Positions 41,210-49,163 of a stretch of DNA of 64,000 nucleotides are shown here, one piece after another. Below the pieces are notes generated by a model. That model was not told where the DNA came from, made no database searches, and was given only the letters and a program-made list of their open reading frames with translations. Numbering within the stretch: the stretch's first letter is position 1; every line of letters starts with the position of its first letter. The stretch covers positions 65,099 to 129,098 of the forward strand of contig NZ_JALMDK010000007.1 of assembly GCF_023094165.1 (NCBI RefSeq), written 5' to 3'. This stretch comes from Crossiella sp. S99.2. GTDB taxonomy: Bacteria > Actinomycetota > Actinomycetes > Mycobacteriales > Pseudonocardiaceae. The position numbers and the translations under genes were made by a program.

Positions 41210-42195
41210 TGTCGATGGTCCTCGAGGTCGACGCGCCCGCGGGCGTACTGACCCTCAACCGCGCCAACGCACTCGCCGTCGAGGAGGTCGCGAGCGCCTT
41301 ACTGTCTACCGAGGATGGACGCGTTGACGACCGCGGCTGGGTGCGCGCGGCCGCGGAGCGCGCGCACGAGCTGCCGATCTCCCTGCGCCGCGCCCTGTCC
41401 GGCTACCGGCGGGACTCCGGCCCCAGCGGCGCGCTGGTGATCCGCGGCCTCCCGGTGGACGAGTCTCTGGTGCCGGAAACCCCTACGCAGAGCGGATCCG
41501 TGCAACGCGCGGCCACCATCCCGGCCGCCACGCTGATGATGGTCACCCACCTGCTCGGCGACGTGATCGCGTTCCGCCCGGAGAAGTCCGGCGCGCTGGT
41601 GCACAACGTGGTGCCGGTGCCCGGCAGCGAGGATTTCCAGGGCAACGAGGGCTCGGTGCTGCTGTCCTTCCACAACGAGAACGCCTTCCACGACAACCGG
41701 CCGGACTACGTGCTGCTGCTGTGCCTGCGTGCCGACCACGACCGGGAGGCCGGCCTGCGCACCGCGTCCATCCGCCAGGTGCACGACCTGTTGAGCGACC
41801 AGAGCCGGGAAGTGCTGTTCCGCCGGGAATTCGTCACCGCCCCACCCCCGTCCTTCGGCCTGCCCGCTGGCGAGACCGAACCGCACGCGGTGCTCGCCGG
41901 CGCCCCCGACGACCCGGACGTCCTGGTCGACTTCGCCGCCACCACCCCGCTCACCGAGCCCGCCCGCACCGCCATGGCCGAACTGCAGAACCTGTTCGCC
42001 GCCAACGCGTTGACCCACTATCTGGTGCCCGGCGATCTGGCCATTGTGGACAATCGAGTGACCGTGCACGGCCGCACCGGGTTCACCCCGCGCTACGACG
42101 GCCAGGACCGCTGGCTGCAACGGAGTTTCGCCACCCAGGACCTGCGGCGGTCCCGGGTGCACCGGATCGGCGACGGCCAGGTGCTGTACGGCTGA
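41209..42195 (+). CDS. asnO: L-asparagine oxygenase (AsnO-type Fe(II)/2-oxoglutarate dioxygenase)
   Basis: The protein has 328 residues of the clavaminate synthase-like family. The Fe(II) facial triad is H155-x-E157 (SFHNENAFHD) and H287 (VTVHGRTGF), the same numbering I recall for Streptomyces AsnO, and R305 (RWLQRSF) is placed to bind 2-oxoglutarate. AsnO hydroxylates free L-Asn to (2S,3S)-3-hydroxyasparagine before NRPS loading. Both NRPSs contain an Asn-type A domain, so the substrate fits. Arg oxygenases such as VioC are related and cannot be fully excluded. The start overlaps the NRPS 2 stop, indicating coupled expression. A 13-bp-arm hairpin follows. Confidence 0.88.
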
Positions 42196-42202
42196 GCGGA
42201 CC

Positions 42203-42238
42203 CCAGGCGTGGGCTTCGGCGGCGGAGCCCACGCCTGG
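42203..42238. terminator. Strong hairpin after asnO
   Basis: CCAGGCGTGGGCT (42203-42215) pairs perfectly with AGCCCACGCCTGG (42226-42238) around a ten-base loop. It closes the cluster operon. It ends only seven bases before the GGAGGG ribosome site of the ACT gene, so it may instead act as an attenuator controlling read-through. Confidence 0.8.
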
Positions 42239-42253
42239 CCCATCGGAGGGGCC

Positions 42254-42769
42254 ATGGAACAGGCAGTCCTGCACCGCATCCACAGTTCGCACACCCACGC
42301 CAAGATCACCGTCACCGGCCAGGTCCTGCTGGCCCCGTTGCTCCGCGCGATCGCGAACCAGCAGGTCCCCACCTACGCCATTACCTACCGACCGGACGGT
42401 TGGGCCGCGATAATCCCCAGAACCGCAGGCGCCCGCGTCGCCGCGGCCCTCCAAGCGGCCCGGCCGCACCTCGGCTTCACCCACCTCACCCTGGACAGCG
42501 ACATCGCCGAGGTGGCGGTCACCGGCTCCGGCCTGCGCTCGGACCCCGCCATCCACCCGATCTTCTGCGAGGCCCTGACCAGAATCGGCGTCACCCTGGA
42601 CTTCATGTCCGCCACCGGCAACCGCCTGGCAGTGCTGTGTCCCGACCGTCAAGCCGCCCCCGCCATCCGTGCCCTGCGCGAGGCCCTGGAGATCACGGTC
42701 GCCGGAGTCCTACTAACGGATGGCTCATCCGCTTATGCTACGGTGCAGGCGGATAGCAAATCCGGTTAG
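42254..42769 (+). CDS. Orphan ACT-domain protein related to aspartokinase regulatory domains
   Basis: The protein has 171 residues. The second half resembles the C-terminal ACT repeat of aspartate kinase (VTGSGLRSDPAIHPIFCEAL followed by a TLDFMSATGNRLAVL-like strand-helix unit); the first half looks like a second, weaker ACT unit. No kinase domain is present. The ATG at 42254 has GGAGGG at 42245-42250. ACT domains bind amino acids allosterically, so it may sense Asp-family amino acids. It sits right after the NRPS cluster, which consumes Asn and, through Dab, aspartate semialdehyde; a role tied to precursor supply is speculative. A CTACCGACCGG-type palindrome lies inside the gene at about 42385-42404. 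Confidence 0.65.
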   Translation: MEQAVLHRIHSSHTHAKITVTGQVLLAPLLRAIANQQVPTYAITYRPDGWAAIIPRTAGARVAAALQAARPHLGFTHLTLDSDIAEVAVTGSGLRSDPAIHPIFCEALTRIGVTLDFMSATGNRLAVLCPDRQAAPAIRALREALEITVAGVLLTDGSSAYATVQADSKSG

Positions 42770-42781
42770 CAGGAGGTAGCT

Positions 42782-43693
42782 GTGCGGACCTGGACCCTCG
42801 CCACCATGCCCGACCAGACCGGCCGCACGGCAGTGATCACCGGCGCCACCAGCGGCCTGGGCCTGGCTGTCGCGCAAGCCCTGTCCGCCCGCGGCGCCCG
42901 AGTCATCATGGCCGTCCGCAACCCCGCCAAAGCGGAAGCCCTGCGCCCCCAGTTCCCCAGCGCCAACCTGGCCATCCACAAACTCGACACCTCCGACCTG
43001 GACTCGGTCAGATCCTTCGCCACAGACCTGGAATCCCGCGGCGACCAGGTAGACGTCCTGGTCAACAACGCCGGCATCGGCAACCAACCGCACGCGGTCT
43101 CCGCCCAGGGCCACGAACTCCACCTGGCCACCAACCACCTGGGCCACTTCCTGCTGACCGCCCTGCTGCTGCCCAACCTGGCCAACGGTAACGACCCACG
43201 CGTGGTGACGGTGGCGTCCTTCCTGTACAAACTCGGCCACTTCGACTTCGACAACCTCCACCTCACCCGCGGCTACAGCTCAGGCCGCGCCTACGCGAAC
43301 TCCAAACTCGCCAACGTCCTATTCGCCACTGAGTTGGATCGTCGCCTCCGCGCCACAAACTCCCCAGTCAAAAGCATGCTCACCCACCCCGGCATCGCCC
43401 GAACCCCCATGCTCAGCAGCGCCCCCGGCCCGATTGTCAGCCGCATCACCGGCAGCATCGCCGGCTTACTCGGCCGCCCGGTAACCCAAGCAGCCCTCCC
43501 CATCAACTACGCCGCAACGGCCCCCGAAGCCCCCGCCGGCCAGATGCTCTCCCCAGGCAAAACCCTCCACAAAAACCAGGTAACCCAAGAACCCCTCCGC
43601 GGCCGAGGCCTGACCCCCATCGCCACCACCACCCTCTGGACCCACTCGGAAGCCCTCACCAACGCCACCTACCCCACCCCCCAAACCCCCTGA
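42782..43693 (+). CDS. Short-chain dehydrogenase/reductase (retinol dehydrogenase-like)
   Basis: The protein has 303 residues. The NAD(P) motif is TGATSGLG (about residues 20-27), NNAG lies near residue 97, and the YANSK segment supplies the catalytic Tyr and Lys. The family reduces or oxidises diverse lipophilic alcohols and ketones. GTG 42782 is the start, with AGGAGG immediately upstream; the gene lies 12 bp after the ACT stop and may be co-transcribed. It resembles the SDR at 61206-62120. Whether it belongs to the peptide cluster is unclear. Confidence 0.8.
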   Translation: MRTWTLATMPDQTGRTAVITGATSGLGLAVAQALSARGARVIMAVRNPAKAEALRPQFPSANLAIHKLDTSDLDSVRSFATDLESRGDQVDVLVNNAGIGNQPHAVSAQGHELHLATNHLGHFLLTALLLPNLANGNDPRVVTVASFLYKLGHFDFDNLHLTRGYSSGRAYANSKLANVLFATELDRRLRATNSPVKSMLTHPGIARTPMLSSAPGPIVSRITGSIAGLLGRPVTQAALPINYAATAPEAPAGQMLSPGKTLHKNQVTQEPLRGRGLTPIATTTLWTHSEALTNATYPTPQTP

Positions 43694-44280
43694 CCGGCAC
43701 CCTGTGGACAGCCACCCCCACGCCGCCAACTTCCCCGCTATGTTCAACTCACGACCAATCCACCCACCGCGCCCCGCGTCCCCAGAACCCTCGCGAACCG
43801 CCCCCACCCCGGCTCGCAACTGAACCTCGGGCTCCACAAGTCGCAACGAGTAACGAATCCCCGCTCCATCGATCGCTAGCAAGAGTGAACCTGGAATCCC
43901 CGTAATAGTGAACGCTCCAGGGAACTCAGCCCCATGGTCATTTCGTTACCGCAGTACAAAGCGGAGGGCGGCGCAGGACACCCCCAGGTCCCCAACCCAG
44001 CCCACAGGACCCAGCGCGGCCCACCCCGGCAGAGGCCCAAGAACGGAAGCACCCGGGCTCCGACACGACTCGCCCAACCGGCCACCGGAAGAACGGGAAC
44101 ACCCAAGGCCCGGAGAAGCGCCAAGGCCCAGAGAAACGCCAAAGGCCGGAGAACGGAAGCACGCTCCGCGAGCGAGAGCTGCCCCGGGCACGGGATGAGA
44201 ACGCACCGGCGTGACCTGTGCAGGGCGCCTGCGCCTGGACATCCGGCCCCAGCCCGTCTGACGCCAGGTCGGCTGGCAGC
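43694..44280. other. 587-bp region without a convincing gene
   Basis: Several short overlapping frames exist on both strands, but none has a ribosome site and sensible composition. The part at about 44090-44165 holds imperfect short repeats of the type CCCGGAGAA/CGCCAAGGCC. An AT-richer stretch at about 43850-43960 contains GTGAACCTGGAAT and GTAATAGTGAACG, where promoters for unknown transcripts could lie. Codon bias of the upstream SDR end also drifts here. It may be a decayed gene or an old insertion site; no mobile-element genes or terminal repeats are visible. Confidence 0.45.
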
Positions 44281-44682
44281 TCAGCCCGCCTGATGCGACC
44301 GCCGAGCCTTCAACACCTTCCGCACGCTGAACGGCACCAGGTTCACTCCGGGCCCAGGCGGCGGGTTGCGGATGGCCGCCGCGATCCGGACATTGATCGC
44401 TTCGATGATCGCCCGAGCCTGGGCCTCAGTGGGCGCCGCCAGTGCCGCGTCGTAGGCCGTCTCCGCATCGCGGCGCAAGATCAGACTTGGCGGCAGGTTG
44501 GTGAGTTGTTCCTCGGCCAGCTTCCGGTTGAGCCACCACATCTCCTCGTAAGGCTGGTTGGCATCGGGTAGGGGTTTGCCCGCGCCTGCGAGGTTGTCGA
44601 ACTCGCCGCGTTCCATCGATTCGCGGATCTGGCGTTCGACCCAGGTCTCCCAGCCGGCTCCGGCCGGTTTCCGCTCGGTCAT
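44281..44682 (-). CDS. DUF1992 (DnaJ-homologue C28-like) protein
   Basis: The protein has 133 residues with the DUF1992 hallmarks: W-V-E-R-Q-I-R-E near the N-terminus, the GEFDNLAGAGKPLPD block (residues 27-40), and MWWLNRKLAEEQL. The family is conserved in bacteria and eukaryotes but poorly understood. The ATG at 44682 overlaps the stop of the upstream GNAT gene (ATGA), so the two are translationally coupled. Confidence 0.85.
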   Translation of the reverse strand: MTERKPAGAGWETWVERQIRESMERGEFDNLAGAGKPLPDANQPYEEMWWLNRKLAEEQLTNLPPSLILRRDAETAYDAALAAPTEAQARAIIEAINVRIAAAIRNPPPGPGVNLVPFSVRKVLKARRSHQAG

Positions 44683-45449
44683 GGCCGGTCCTCGGGCTTG
44701 GGCGTAGGAGCGGCTGTGGGCGCGAGATCGGGGGCGGGCGCGGGATGGGGATGGGGATCGGGTGCGGCTGGGAGATCCGCTGTGGGTGTGGGCGCGGGAT
44801 CGAGTGCGGGCGCGGGCGCGGCTGAGGGCGCGGGTGTGGGTGCGGCCACCGGCCCGGGAGCGGTCGTGGGCGCGGTCGCACCCTGGGGCGCGGATGCCGA
44901 GGCGGATGTCGATGTGGCTGCGGGCGCGGGTTCCAGGGAACGGCTCATGAAGAGGGCGGTTTCGGTGGGGGTGCTGGTGCCGGTGTACAGGGTGGTGTCG
45001 AGGCCACAGAAGGTGAAGCCCCAGTGCTGGTAGGCGCGGATGGCTGGGGCGTTGAGGTTGGTGACTTCCAGCCAGTAAGTGCGGGCGCCCTGGGATTTGC
45101 CGTAGGTGGCGCCTTGTTCCATCAGGGCCCGGCCGAGGCCTTGGCCGCGGTGGGTGGGGGACAGCTCGATGGCCGTGATGGACAGGCGGTGGTTCCAGGT
45201 TTCGTGGGTGAGGGCGATGAAGCCGCACAGGGTGTCGCCTTCGGTGGCGACGTAGACCTGGGTGGGGGCGTCGGCGGGGTCTTCGTCGACTGGGTAGGTC
45301 TTGTGGATGGGGGTGGGGAGGGGGCGTTCTTTCAGCTCGAAGCCTTGGGGGGTGGTGGTGACTTCGATGATCGCGTCTGTGGTGAAGGAGTTGTCGATCT
45401 CGGGTAGGCGGGCGAGATCGGCGGGGGTGGCGGGGCGGATCGTTGGCAC
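44679..45449 (-). CDS. GNAT acetyltransferase with Pro/Ala-rich C-terminal tail
   Basis: The protein has 256 residues. Residues 1 to about 171 form a GNAT domain resembling streptothricin acetyltransferases, with the acetyl-CoA loop R101-G-Q-G-L-G-R and the downstream LEVTNLNAPAIRAYQHWGF segment. Residues about 172-256 are a low-complexity tail of Ala, Pro, Thr and occasional Asp/His, encoded by a simple GC-rich repeat-like tract. The GTG at 45449 is the start because the fold begins directly there. The acceptor is unknown. The tail may be a flexible tether or simply a product of repeat expansion. Confidence 0.78.
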   Translation of the reverse strand: MPTIRPATPADLARLPEIDNSFTTDAIIEVTTTPQGFELKERPLPTPIHKTYPVDEDPADAPTQVYVATEGDTLCGFIALTHETWNHRLSITAIELSPTHRGQGLGRALMEQGATYGKSQGARTYWLEVTNLNAPAIRAYQHWGFTFCGLDTTLYTGTSTPTETALFMSRSLEPAPAATSTSASASAPQGATAPTTAPGPVAAPTPAPSAAPAPALDPAPTPTADLPAAPDPHPHPAPAPDLAPTAAPTPKPEDRP

Positions 45450-45599
45450 CTTTTCAGTCTGCCGGAACTCGGTGCGGAGCCGGACTGAGTCGTGTGCGCT
45501 GTGGGGACGGTGGCCCGGTGTGGGGCTGGAGGTTCGGCATGGGGGCGGAGTTTGGTTGGATCGCGCGCGCCGTGGTGGTGGGCGACTTACTATCCGCTG

Positions 45600-46073
45600 G
45601 TGTCCTACCTTGGCGACCTCGGCGAGCAGAACGCGATCTACCGCCCCAGCAGCGACGTGGAGTTCCTCCAGCGCCCCACCGGTCGCACGTTCTTCACCGC
45701 GCCCGGTTCCCTGACCGAGGGGCGATACGGGTTGTTTCGGTGGGACATGGACGGTACTGGGGGTGGGGCGGGGGCGCATTTTCATCGGACTTTTTCCGAG
45801 TCGTTCTACGTGCTCTCCGGGGTGGTGACCTTTTTCAATGGGGAGCGGCATATTGACGCTGGGGCAGGGGACTTTCTCTATGTGCCGGAGGGTGGGGTGC
45901 ATGGGTTCGCGAACAACTCCGGGGAGCCTGCTTCCATGCTTGTGTTGTTCGCGCCGGGGGCGCCGCGGGAGGAGTTCTTTCGCGAACTCGTGGAGATCCG
46001 GGGGAGTGGGCGGGTGCTCAGCGATGACCAGTGGGCGGAGTTCTACGCACGGCATGACCAGTACCTGGTTTAG
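45600..46073 (+). CDS. Cupin-domain protein
   Basis: The protein has about 157 residues from the GTG at 45600; the start is uncertain because no good ribosome site is visible and the frame stays open upstream to 45492. A single cupin domain is evident: motif 1 around HFHRTFSESFYVLSG (metal ligands His, His, Glu) and motif 2 around GDFLYVPEGGVHGF (His). Such proteins bind a divalent metal and act as small dioxygenases, isomerases or sensors. It is divergent from the GNAT gene across a short spacer. Confidence 0.75.
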   Translation: MSYLGDLGEQNAIYRPSSDVEFLQRPTGRTFFTAPGSLTEGRYGLFRWDMDGTGGGAGAHFHRTFSESFYVLSGVVTFFNGERHIDAGAGDFLYVPEGGVHGFANNSGEPASMLVLFAPGAPREEFFRELVEIRGSGRVLSDDQWAEFYARHDQYLV

Positions 46074-46337
46074 CGTCTTGGACAGGGTGGTCGCGGGGCC
46101 GGGCTTCCGTTGGCGCCGGTCTGAGACCCCGGGTGGTTACGATCTCCCCGATGCGCCCACCTGTGAGGATGTCAGCCTGCTTTGGCCCCACCGTGACGGT
46201 CTGATCTGGCTCCACCGGGGTTGGCTCGCCGGGAGGTTGTGACGGTTCGAGTTGGCCCCACCTACCGACTCGCCCACGCCCGGTCGGCGGCTGCGCACTG
46301 AGCCGACACTGTCGGTGGGAGCTGATTAGCTAGCCGA

Positions 46338-46877
46338 ATGTTCGAGACTCCCGACGAGCTCCACAGCCTCCAAGTCCTGCTCGACACGTCTTTGGCCGGC
46401 TCCAGCAGCCACCTCAAATCGATCATCCGGCCAGGTGAAAGCACCTTGGACGCCGAGCAGGTCGTCCGAGTCTGCCACGGCATGTGCACCCTGGCCATCG
46501 CCACAGTCACCCGGCGCGGTGAGCCACGCATCAGCGGCGTCGACGGGCACTTCCTGCACGGCCGCTGGATCGTCGGCACCCACCGCCAGGCCGCTAAAGC
46601 CCGTCATCTCGCGGCGCGGCCCGGCATCAGCGCGACCTTCATGCGCGGCGAGCAGCTCGGCATCTTCACGCACGGACACGCCGTTCCGCTGAACCCCGAG
46701 GGGACGAGCAGCGACCCGACTTGGCCGGCAATCCGCGACTACCTCGTCAACCACTACGACGGCGACAGCGATGACCCGTTCTGGGAAGAGAACGTCTGGT
46801 ATCGCATCGACCCCAGCTGGATGGTCGCCTACAGCACCGACCCCGTCGGGCTGCTCGACCAACTACCGTCAGTCTGA
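46338..46877 (+). CDS. Pyridoxamine 5'-phosphate oxidase-family (FMN split-barrel) protein
   Basis: The protein has 179 residues. The central LAIATVTRRGEPRISGVDGHF segment, broken here as LAIATVTRRGEP then RISGVDGHF, matches the FMN- or F420-binding split barrel, with THRQAAKARHLAARP downstream. The reaction is unknown; actinobacterial members often reduce substrates with F420H2 or FMN. TTAGCT at 46326-46331 lies exactly six bases before the ATG and there is no Shine-Dalgarno sequence, suggesting a leaderless transcript. Confidence 0.75.
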   Translation: MFETPDELHSLQVLLDTSLAGSSSHLKSIIRPGESTLDAEQVVRVCHGMCTLAIATVTRRGEPRISGVDGHFLHGRWIVGTHRQAAKARHLAARPGISATFMRGEQLGIFTHGHAVPLNPEGTSSDPTWPAIRDYLVNHYDGDSDDPFWEENVWYRIDPSWMVAYSTDPVGLLDQLPSV

Positions 46878-46961
46878 AGAGAGCTCGCGCGGGTCCACCT
46901 CAGGCTGTCACTCCGGGGCCAGCCGAGGTTGACATCTGCACACCTGGTAGCAAGGAGCACG

Positions 46962-47957
46962 ATGACCTACCTCGCCGCTGACGCGCGTTACGACGCCATG
47001 CCCTATCGCCGGTGCGGTCGCAGTGGCCTGAAGTTGCCCGCGATCTCCTTGGGGCTGTGGCACAACTTCGGGCAGGCCAAGGATCTGGAGACCCAGCGCG
47101 ACATCGTGCGGGCCGCCTTCGATCTGGGGGTCACGCATTTCGACCTGGCCAACAACTACGGGCCGCCGCCGGGTGCCGCGGAGGAGAACTTCGGGCGGTT
47201 GTTCGCCGCGGATCTGCGGCCGTACCGGGATGAGCTGATCGTCTCGACCAAGGCCGGGTACCTGATGCACCCGGGGCCGTACGGGGAGTGGGGGTCGCGC
47301 AAGTACCTGGTGTCCTCTTTGGACGCCAGTTTGCGGCGGCTTGGGCTGGACTACGTGGATGTCTTCTACCACCACCGGCCGGACCCGGACACGCCCATCG
47401 AGGAGACCATGGGAGCGCTGGATTCCCTGGTGCGTCAGGGGAAAGCGCTTTATGCGGGGGTGTCCAACTACTCGCCGGAGCAGACCCGGGAGGCGGCGGG
47501 GGTGTTGGCGGAGCTGGGCACGCCGTTGCTGATCCACCAGCCTTCTTACTCGATGGTGAACCGGTGGATCGAGGACGGGCTGCAGGATGTGCTGGACGAG
47601 GTGGGCGCCGGCTCGATCGCGTTCTCGCCGTTGGCGCAGGGGTTGCTGACCGATCGCTACCTGGATGGGATTCCGGCTGACTCGCGGGCCGCGGGGGCCA
47701 GCCCGTTCCTCAACGCCGAGCGGATCACCGAGCAGCAGCTCACGCTGACCCGTGGGCTCAACGAGGTCGCCCGGCAGCGTGGCCAGACCCTCGCCCAGCT
47801 CGCGCTGGCCTGGGTGTTGCGTGGGGAGCGGGTCACCTCGGCGTTGATCGGCGCGAGCAGTGTCAAGCAGCTCACCGACAACGTCGCGGCCACCGGCAAG
47901 CTGGACTTCGCGGAGGGGGAACTGGCCGAGATTGAGCGGTTGCTCGGCGGGAACTGA
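46962..47957 (+). CDS. Aldo/keto reductase (YghZ-like)
   Basis: The protein has 331 residues of the aldo/keto reductase TIM barrel. Typical blocks are FDLANNYGPPPGAAEENFG with the catalytic Tyr and, later, STKAGY with the Lys, HRPDPDTPIEETM, and the C-terminal cofactor loop IGASSVKQLTDNV. The MHPGPYGEWGSRKYL stretch is characteristic of L-glyceraldehyde-3-phosphate reductase/YghZ relatives. The likely role is NADPH-dependent reduction of small aldehydes. AAGGAG precedes the ATG at 46962. A bidirectional terminator follows. Confidence 0.87.
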   Translation: MTYLAADARYDAMPYRRCGRSGLKLPAISLGLWHNFGQAKDLETQRDIVRAAFDLGVTHFDLANNYGPPPGAAEENFGRLFAADLRPYRDELIVSTKAGYLMHPGPYGEWGSRKYLVSSLDASLRRLGLDYVDVFYHHRPDPDTPIEETMGALDSLVRQGKALYAGVSNYSPEQTREAAGVLAELGTPLLIHQPSYSMVNRWIEDGLQDVLDEVGAGSIAFSPLAQGLLTDRYLDGIPADSRAAGASPFLNAERITEQQLTLTRGLNEVARQRGQTLAQLALAWVLRGERVTSALIGASSVKQLTDNVAATGKLDFAEGELAEIERLLGGN

Positions 47958-47982
47958 CGTAGGCCGTTTGGGGCAGGCCACA

Positions 47983-48013
47983 GCCTGGGGCAGGCTGGGC
48001 GCCTGCCCCAGGC
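47983..48013. terminator. Bidirectional terminator between the aldo/keto reductase and GH6 genes
   Basis: GCCTGGGGCAGGC (47983-47995) pairs perfectly with GCCTGCCCCAGGC (48001-48013) across a five-base loop, between the convergent genes. Confidence 0.88.
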
Positions 48014-48017
48014 GGGG

Positions 48018-48956
48018 TCAGCCGGTGGCCAGTTCGTAGGCGCGTTGCGGCACGAACTGGCCCGCGGGGCCGATGCAGCCGTCGGACTCGCCGGGCAGTT
48101 TCACCCACAGGTAGGCCGCGATCAGCGGGTCGCCGGTGTTGGTGGTGCTCGGCGTGCCTACGGCGCGACCTGCCGGATCGCACCAATCACTGCCGAGCGG
48201 GCCGTTGCCGTTGCGGCTGGTGTCGATCACCGCGCGCAGCCGGGGACTGCCCAGCCGGGACAGGATGTCCTTGGCGTAGGCGGTTTCCGCGCTGGTGTGC
48301 CGGTAGTTGGACACGTTGAGCGAGATGCCGTCGGCACTGTTGAGCACGTCCGACTGGGTGAGCCGGGCAGCCATCTCCGCGGCACTGTGCCAGTTGGAGT
48401 GCGCGGCGTCGAAGTACACCCTGGCCGCGGCCGAACCGGACTTGAGCTTCTTGCCCGCGTACGCCATGGACGCCCGGGTTTCCGCCTGCTGGGCCTCGTT
48501 CTGGCAGTTGGACATCAGCGCCAGCACATCCGGTTCCAGCACGATGCTGGCCGGTCGGCCGGCCAGGCCCGCGGCGACCTGGTCCACCCACTGGCGGTAG
48601 GCGCTGTGACTGGAGGCGCCGCCGCCGCTGGGGCCGCCGCAGTCCCGGTTCGGGACGTTGTAGACCACCAGGATCGGCACCTTCCCGGCCCTGGCCGCCG
48701 CGCCGACCAGTTCGTCCACCTGGCCGCGCACGGTAGCGGTGTTGGTGCTGGTGAACCAGCGGGCCTGGGGCACCGCGGCGATCCGGTCGCGGATCACCGG
48801 CATGCGGCCGTCACCGGGGTTGGCGGCCACCCATTTGGCCGCGTTGGTGGCCGGATCGACGTAGAAGCCCGAGGGTGCGGCCTGGGCCGGTGGGCCCAGC
48901 AGGGCGAGGGTGGCGAGCACCGTGCTGAGCACGGGCAACACTGACCATCTGCTCAT
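48018..48956 (-). CDS. Secreted glycoside hydrolase family 6 (endoglucanase/cellobiohydrolase)
   Basis: The protein has 312 residues. An N-terminal signal peptide (about 27 residues, hydrophobic core then PAQA-APS) is followed by a GH6 catalytic domain: GFYVDPATNAAKWV, LVVYNVPNRDCGG with the family Asp/Cys region, VLEPDVLALM holding the proton-donor Asp, and a late DTSRNGNGPLG block. No cellulose-binding module is attached. GH6 enzymes invert beta-1,4-glucan linkages. A perfect CebR-type operator lies 46 bp upstream (49003-49016), and a LacI regulator plus sugar importer are adjacent, suggesting cellobiose-responsive control. Confidence 0.92.
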   Translation of the reverse strand: MSRWSVLPVLSTVLATLALLGPPAQAAPSGFYVDPATNAAKWVAANPGDGRMPVIRDRIAAVPQARWFTSTNTATVRGQVDELVGAAARAGKVPILVVYNVPNRDCGGPSGGGASSHSAYRQWVDQVAAGLAGRPASIVLEPDVLALMSNCQNEAQQAETRASMAYAGKKLKSGSAAARVYFDAAHSNWHSAAEMAARLTQSDVLNSADGISLNVSNYRHTSAETAYAKDILSRLGSPRLRAVIDTSRNGNGPLGSDWCDPAGRAVGTPSTTNTGDPLIAAYLWVKLPGESDGCIGPAGQFVPQRAYELATG

Positions 48957-49002
48957 CTGAACTCCGAGTTGCCGACGTGACAGGGACACAGGCGGCGGTT
49001 TC

Positions 49003-49016
49003 TGGGAGCGCTCCCA
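49003..49016. promoter_or_regulatory. CebR-type operator upstream of the GH6 gene
   Basis: TGGGAGCGCTCCCA is a perfect 14-bp palindrome matching the established binding site of the cellobiose-responsive repressor CebR of Streptomyces. It lies about 46 bp upstream of the GH6 start, in the leftward promoter region. The LacI-type protein encoded at 49164-50189 is the likely ligand-responsive repressor. Confidence 0.88.
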
Positions 49017-49092
49017 GAATGCGTCGGAGTCTACGGATGTGCTGCCCTGCTGGGAAGTGCGGTCTTTACAGTTGGGCGGGTGGCACCGTGCA

Positions 49093-49124
49093 CGCGCATC
49101 TACCGACCGGTCGGTAGATGCGCG
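49093..49124. repeat. Perfect 32-bp palindrome containing CTACCGACCGGTCGGTAG
   Basis: The left half is CGCGCATCTACCGACC, and the right half is its exact reverse complement. It lies between the stop of the LacI gene (49164) and the GH6 promoter. It may act as terminator of the leftward LacI transcript, protecting the GH6 promoter. Its core is the same palindrome found elsewhere in genes and spacers of this window. Confidence 0.75.
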
Positions 49125-49163
49125 AAAATCAACCGTTGACGGCACGGCCGATCGCCGGACCGG

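Noticed and set aside
45443..45856. Alternative plus-strand frames overlapping the cupin gene
   Set aside because: They lack domains and conflict with the clear cupin motifs in the chosen frame.
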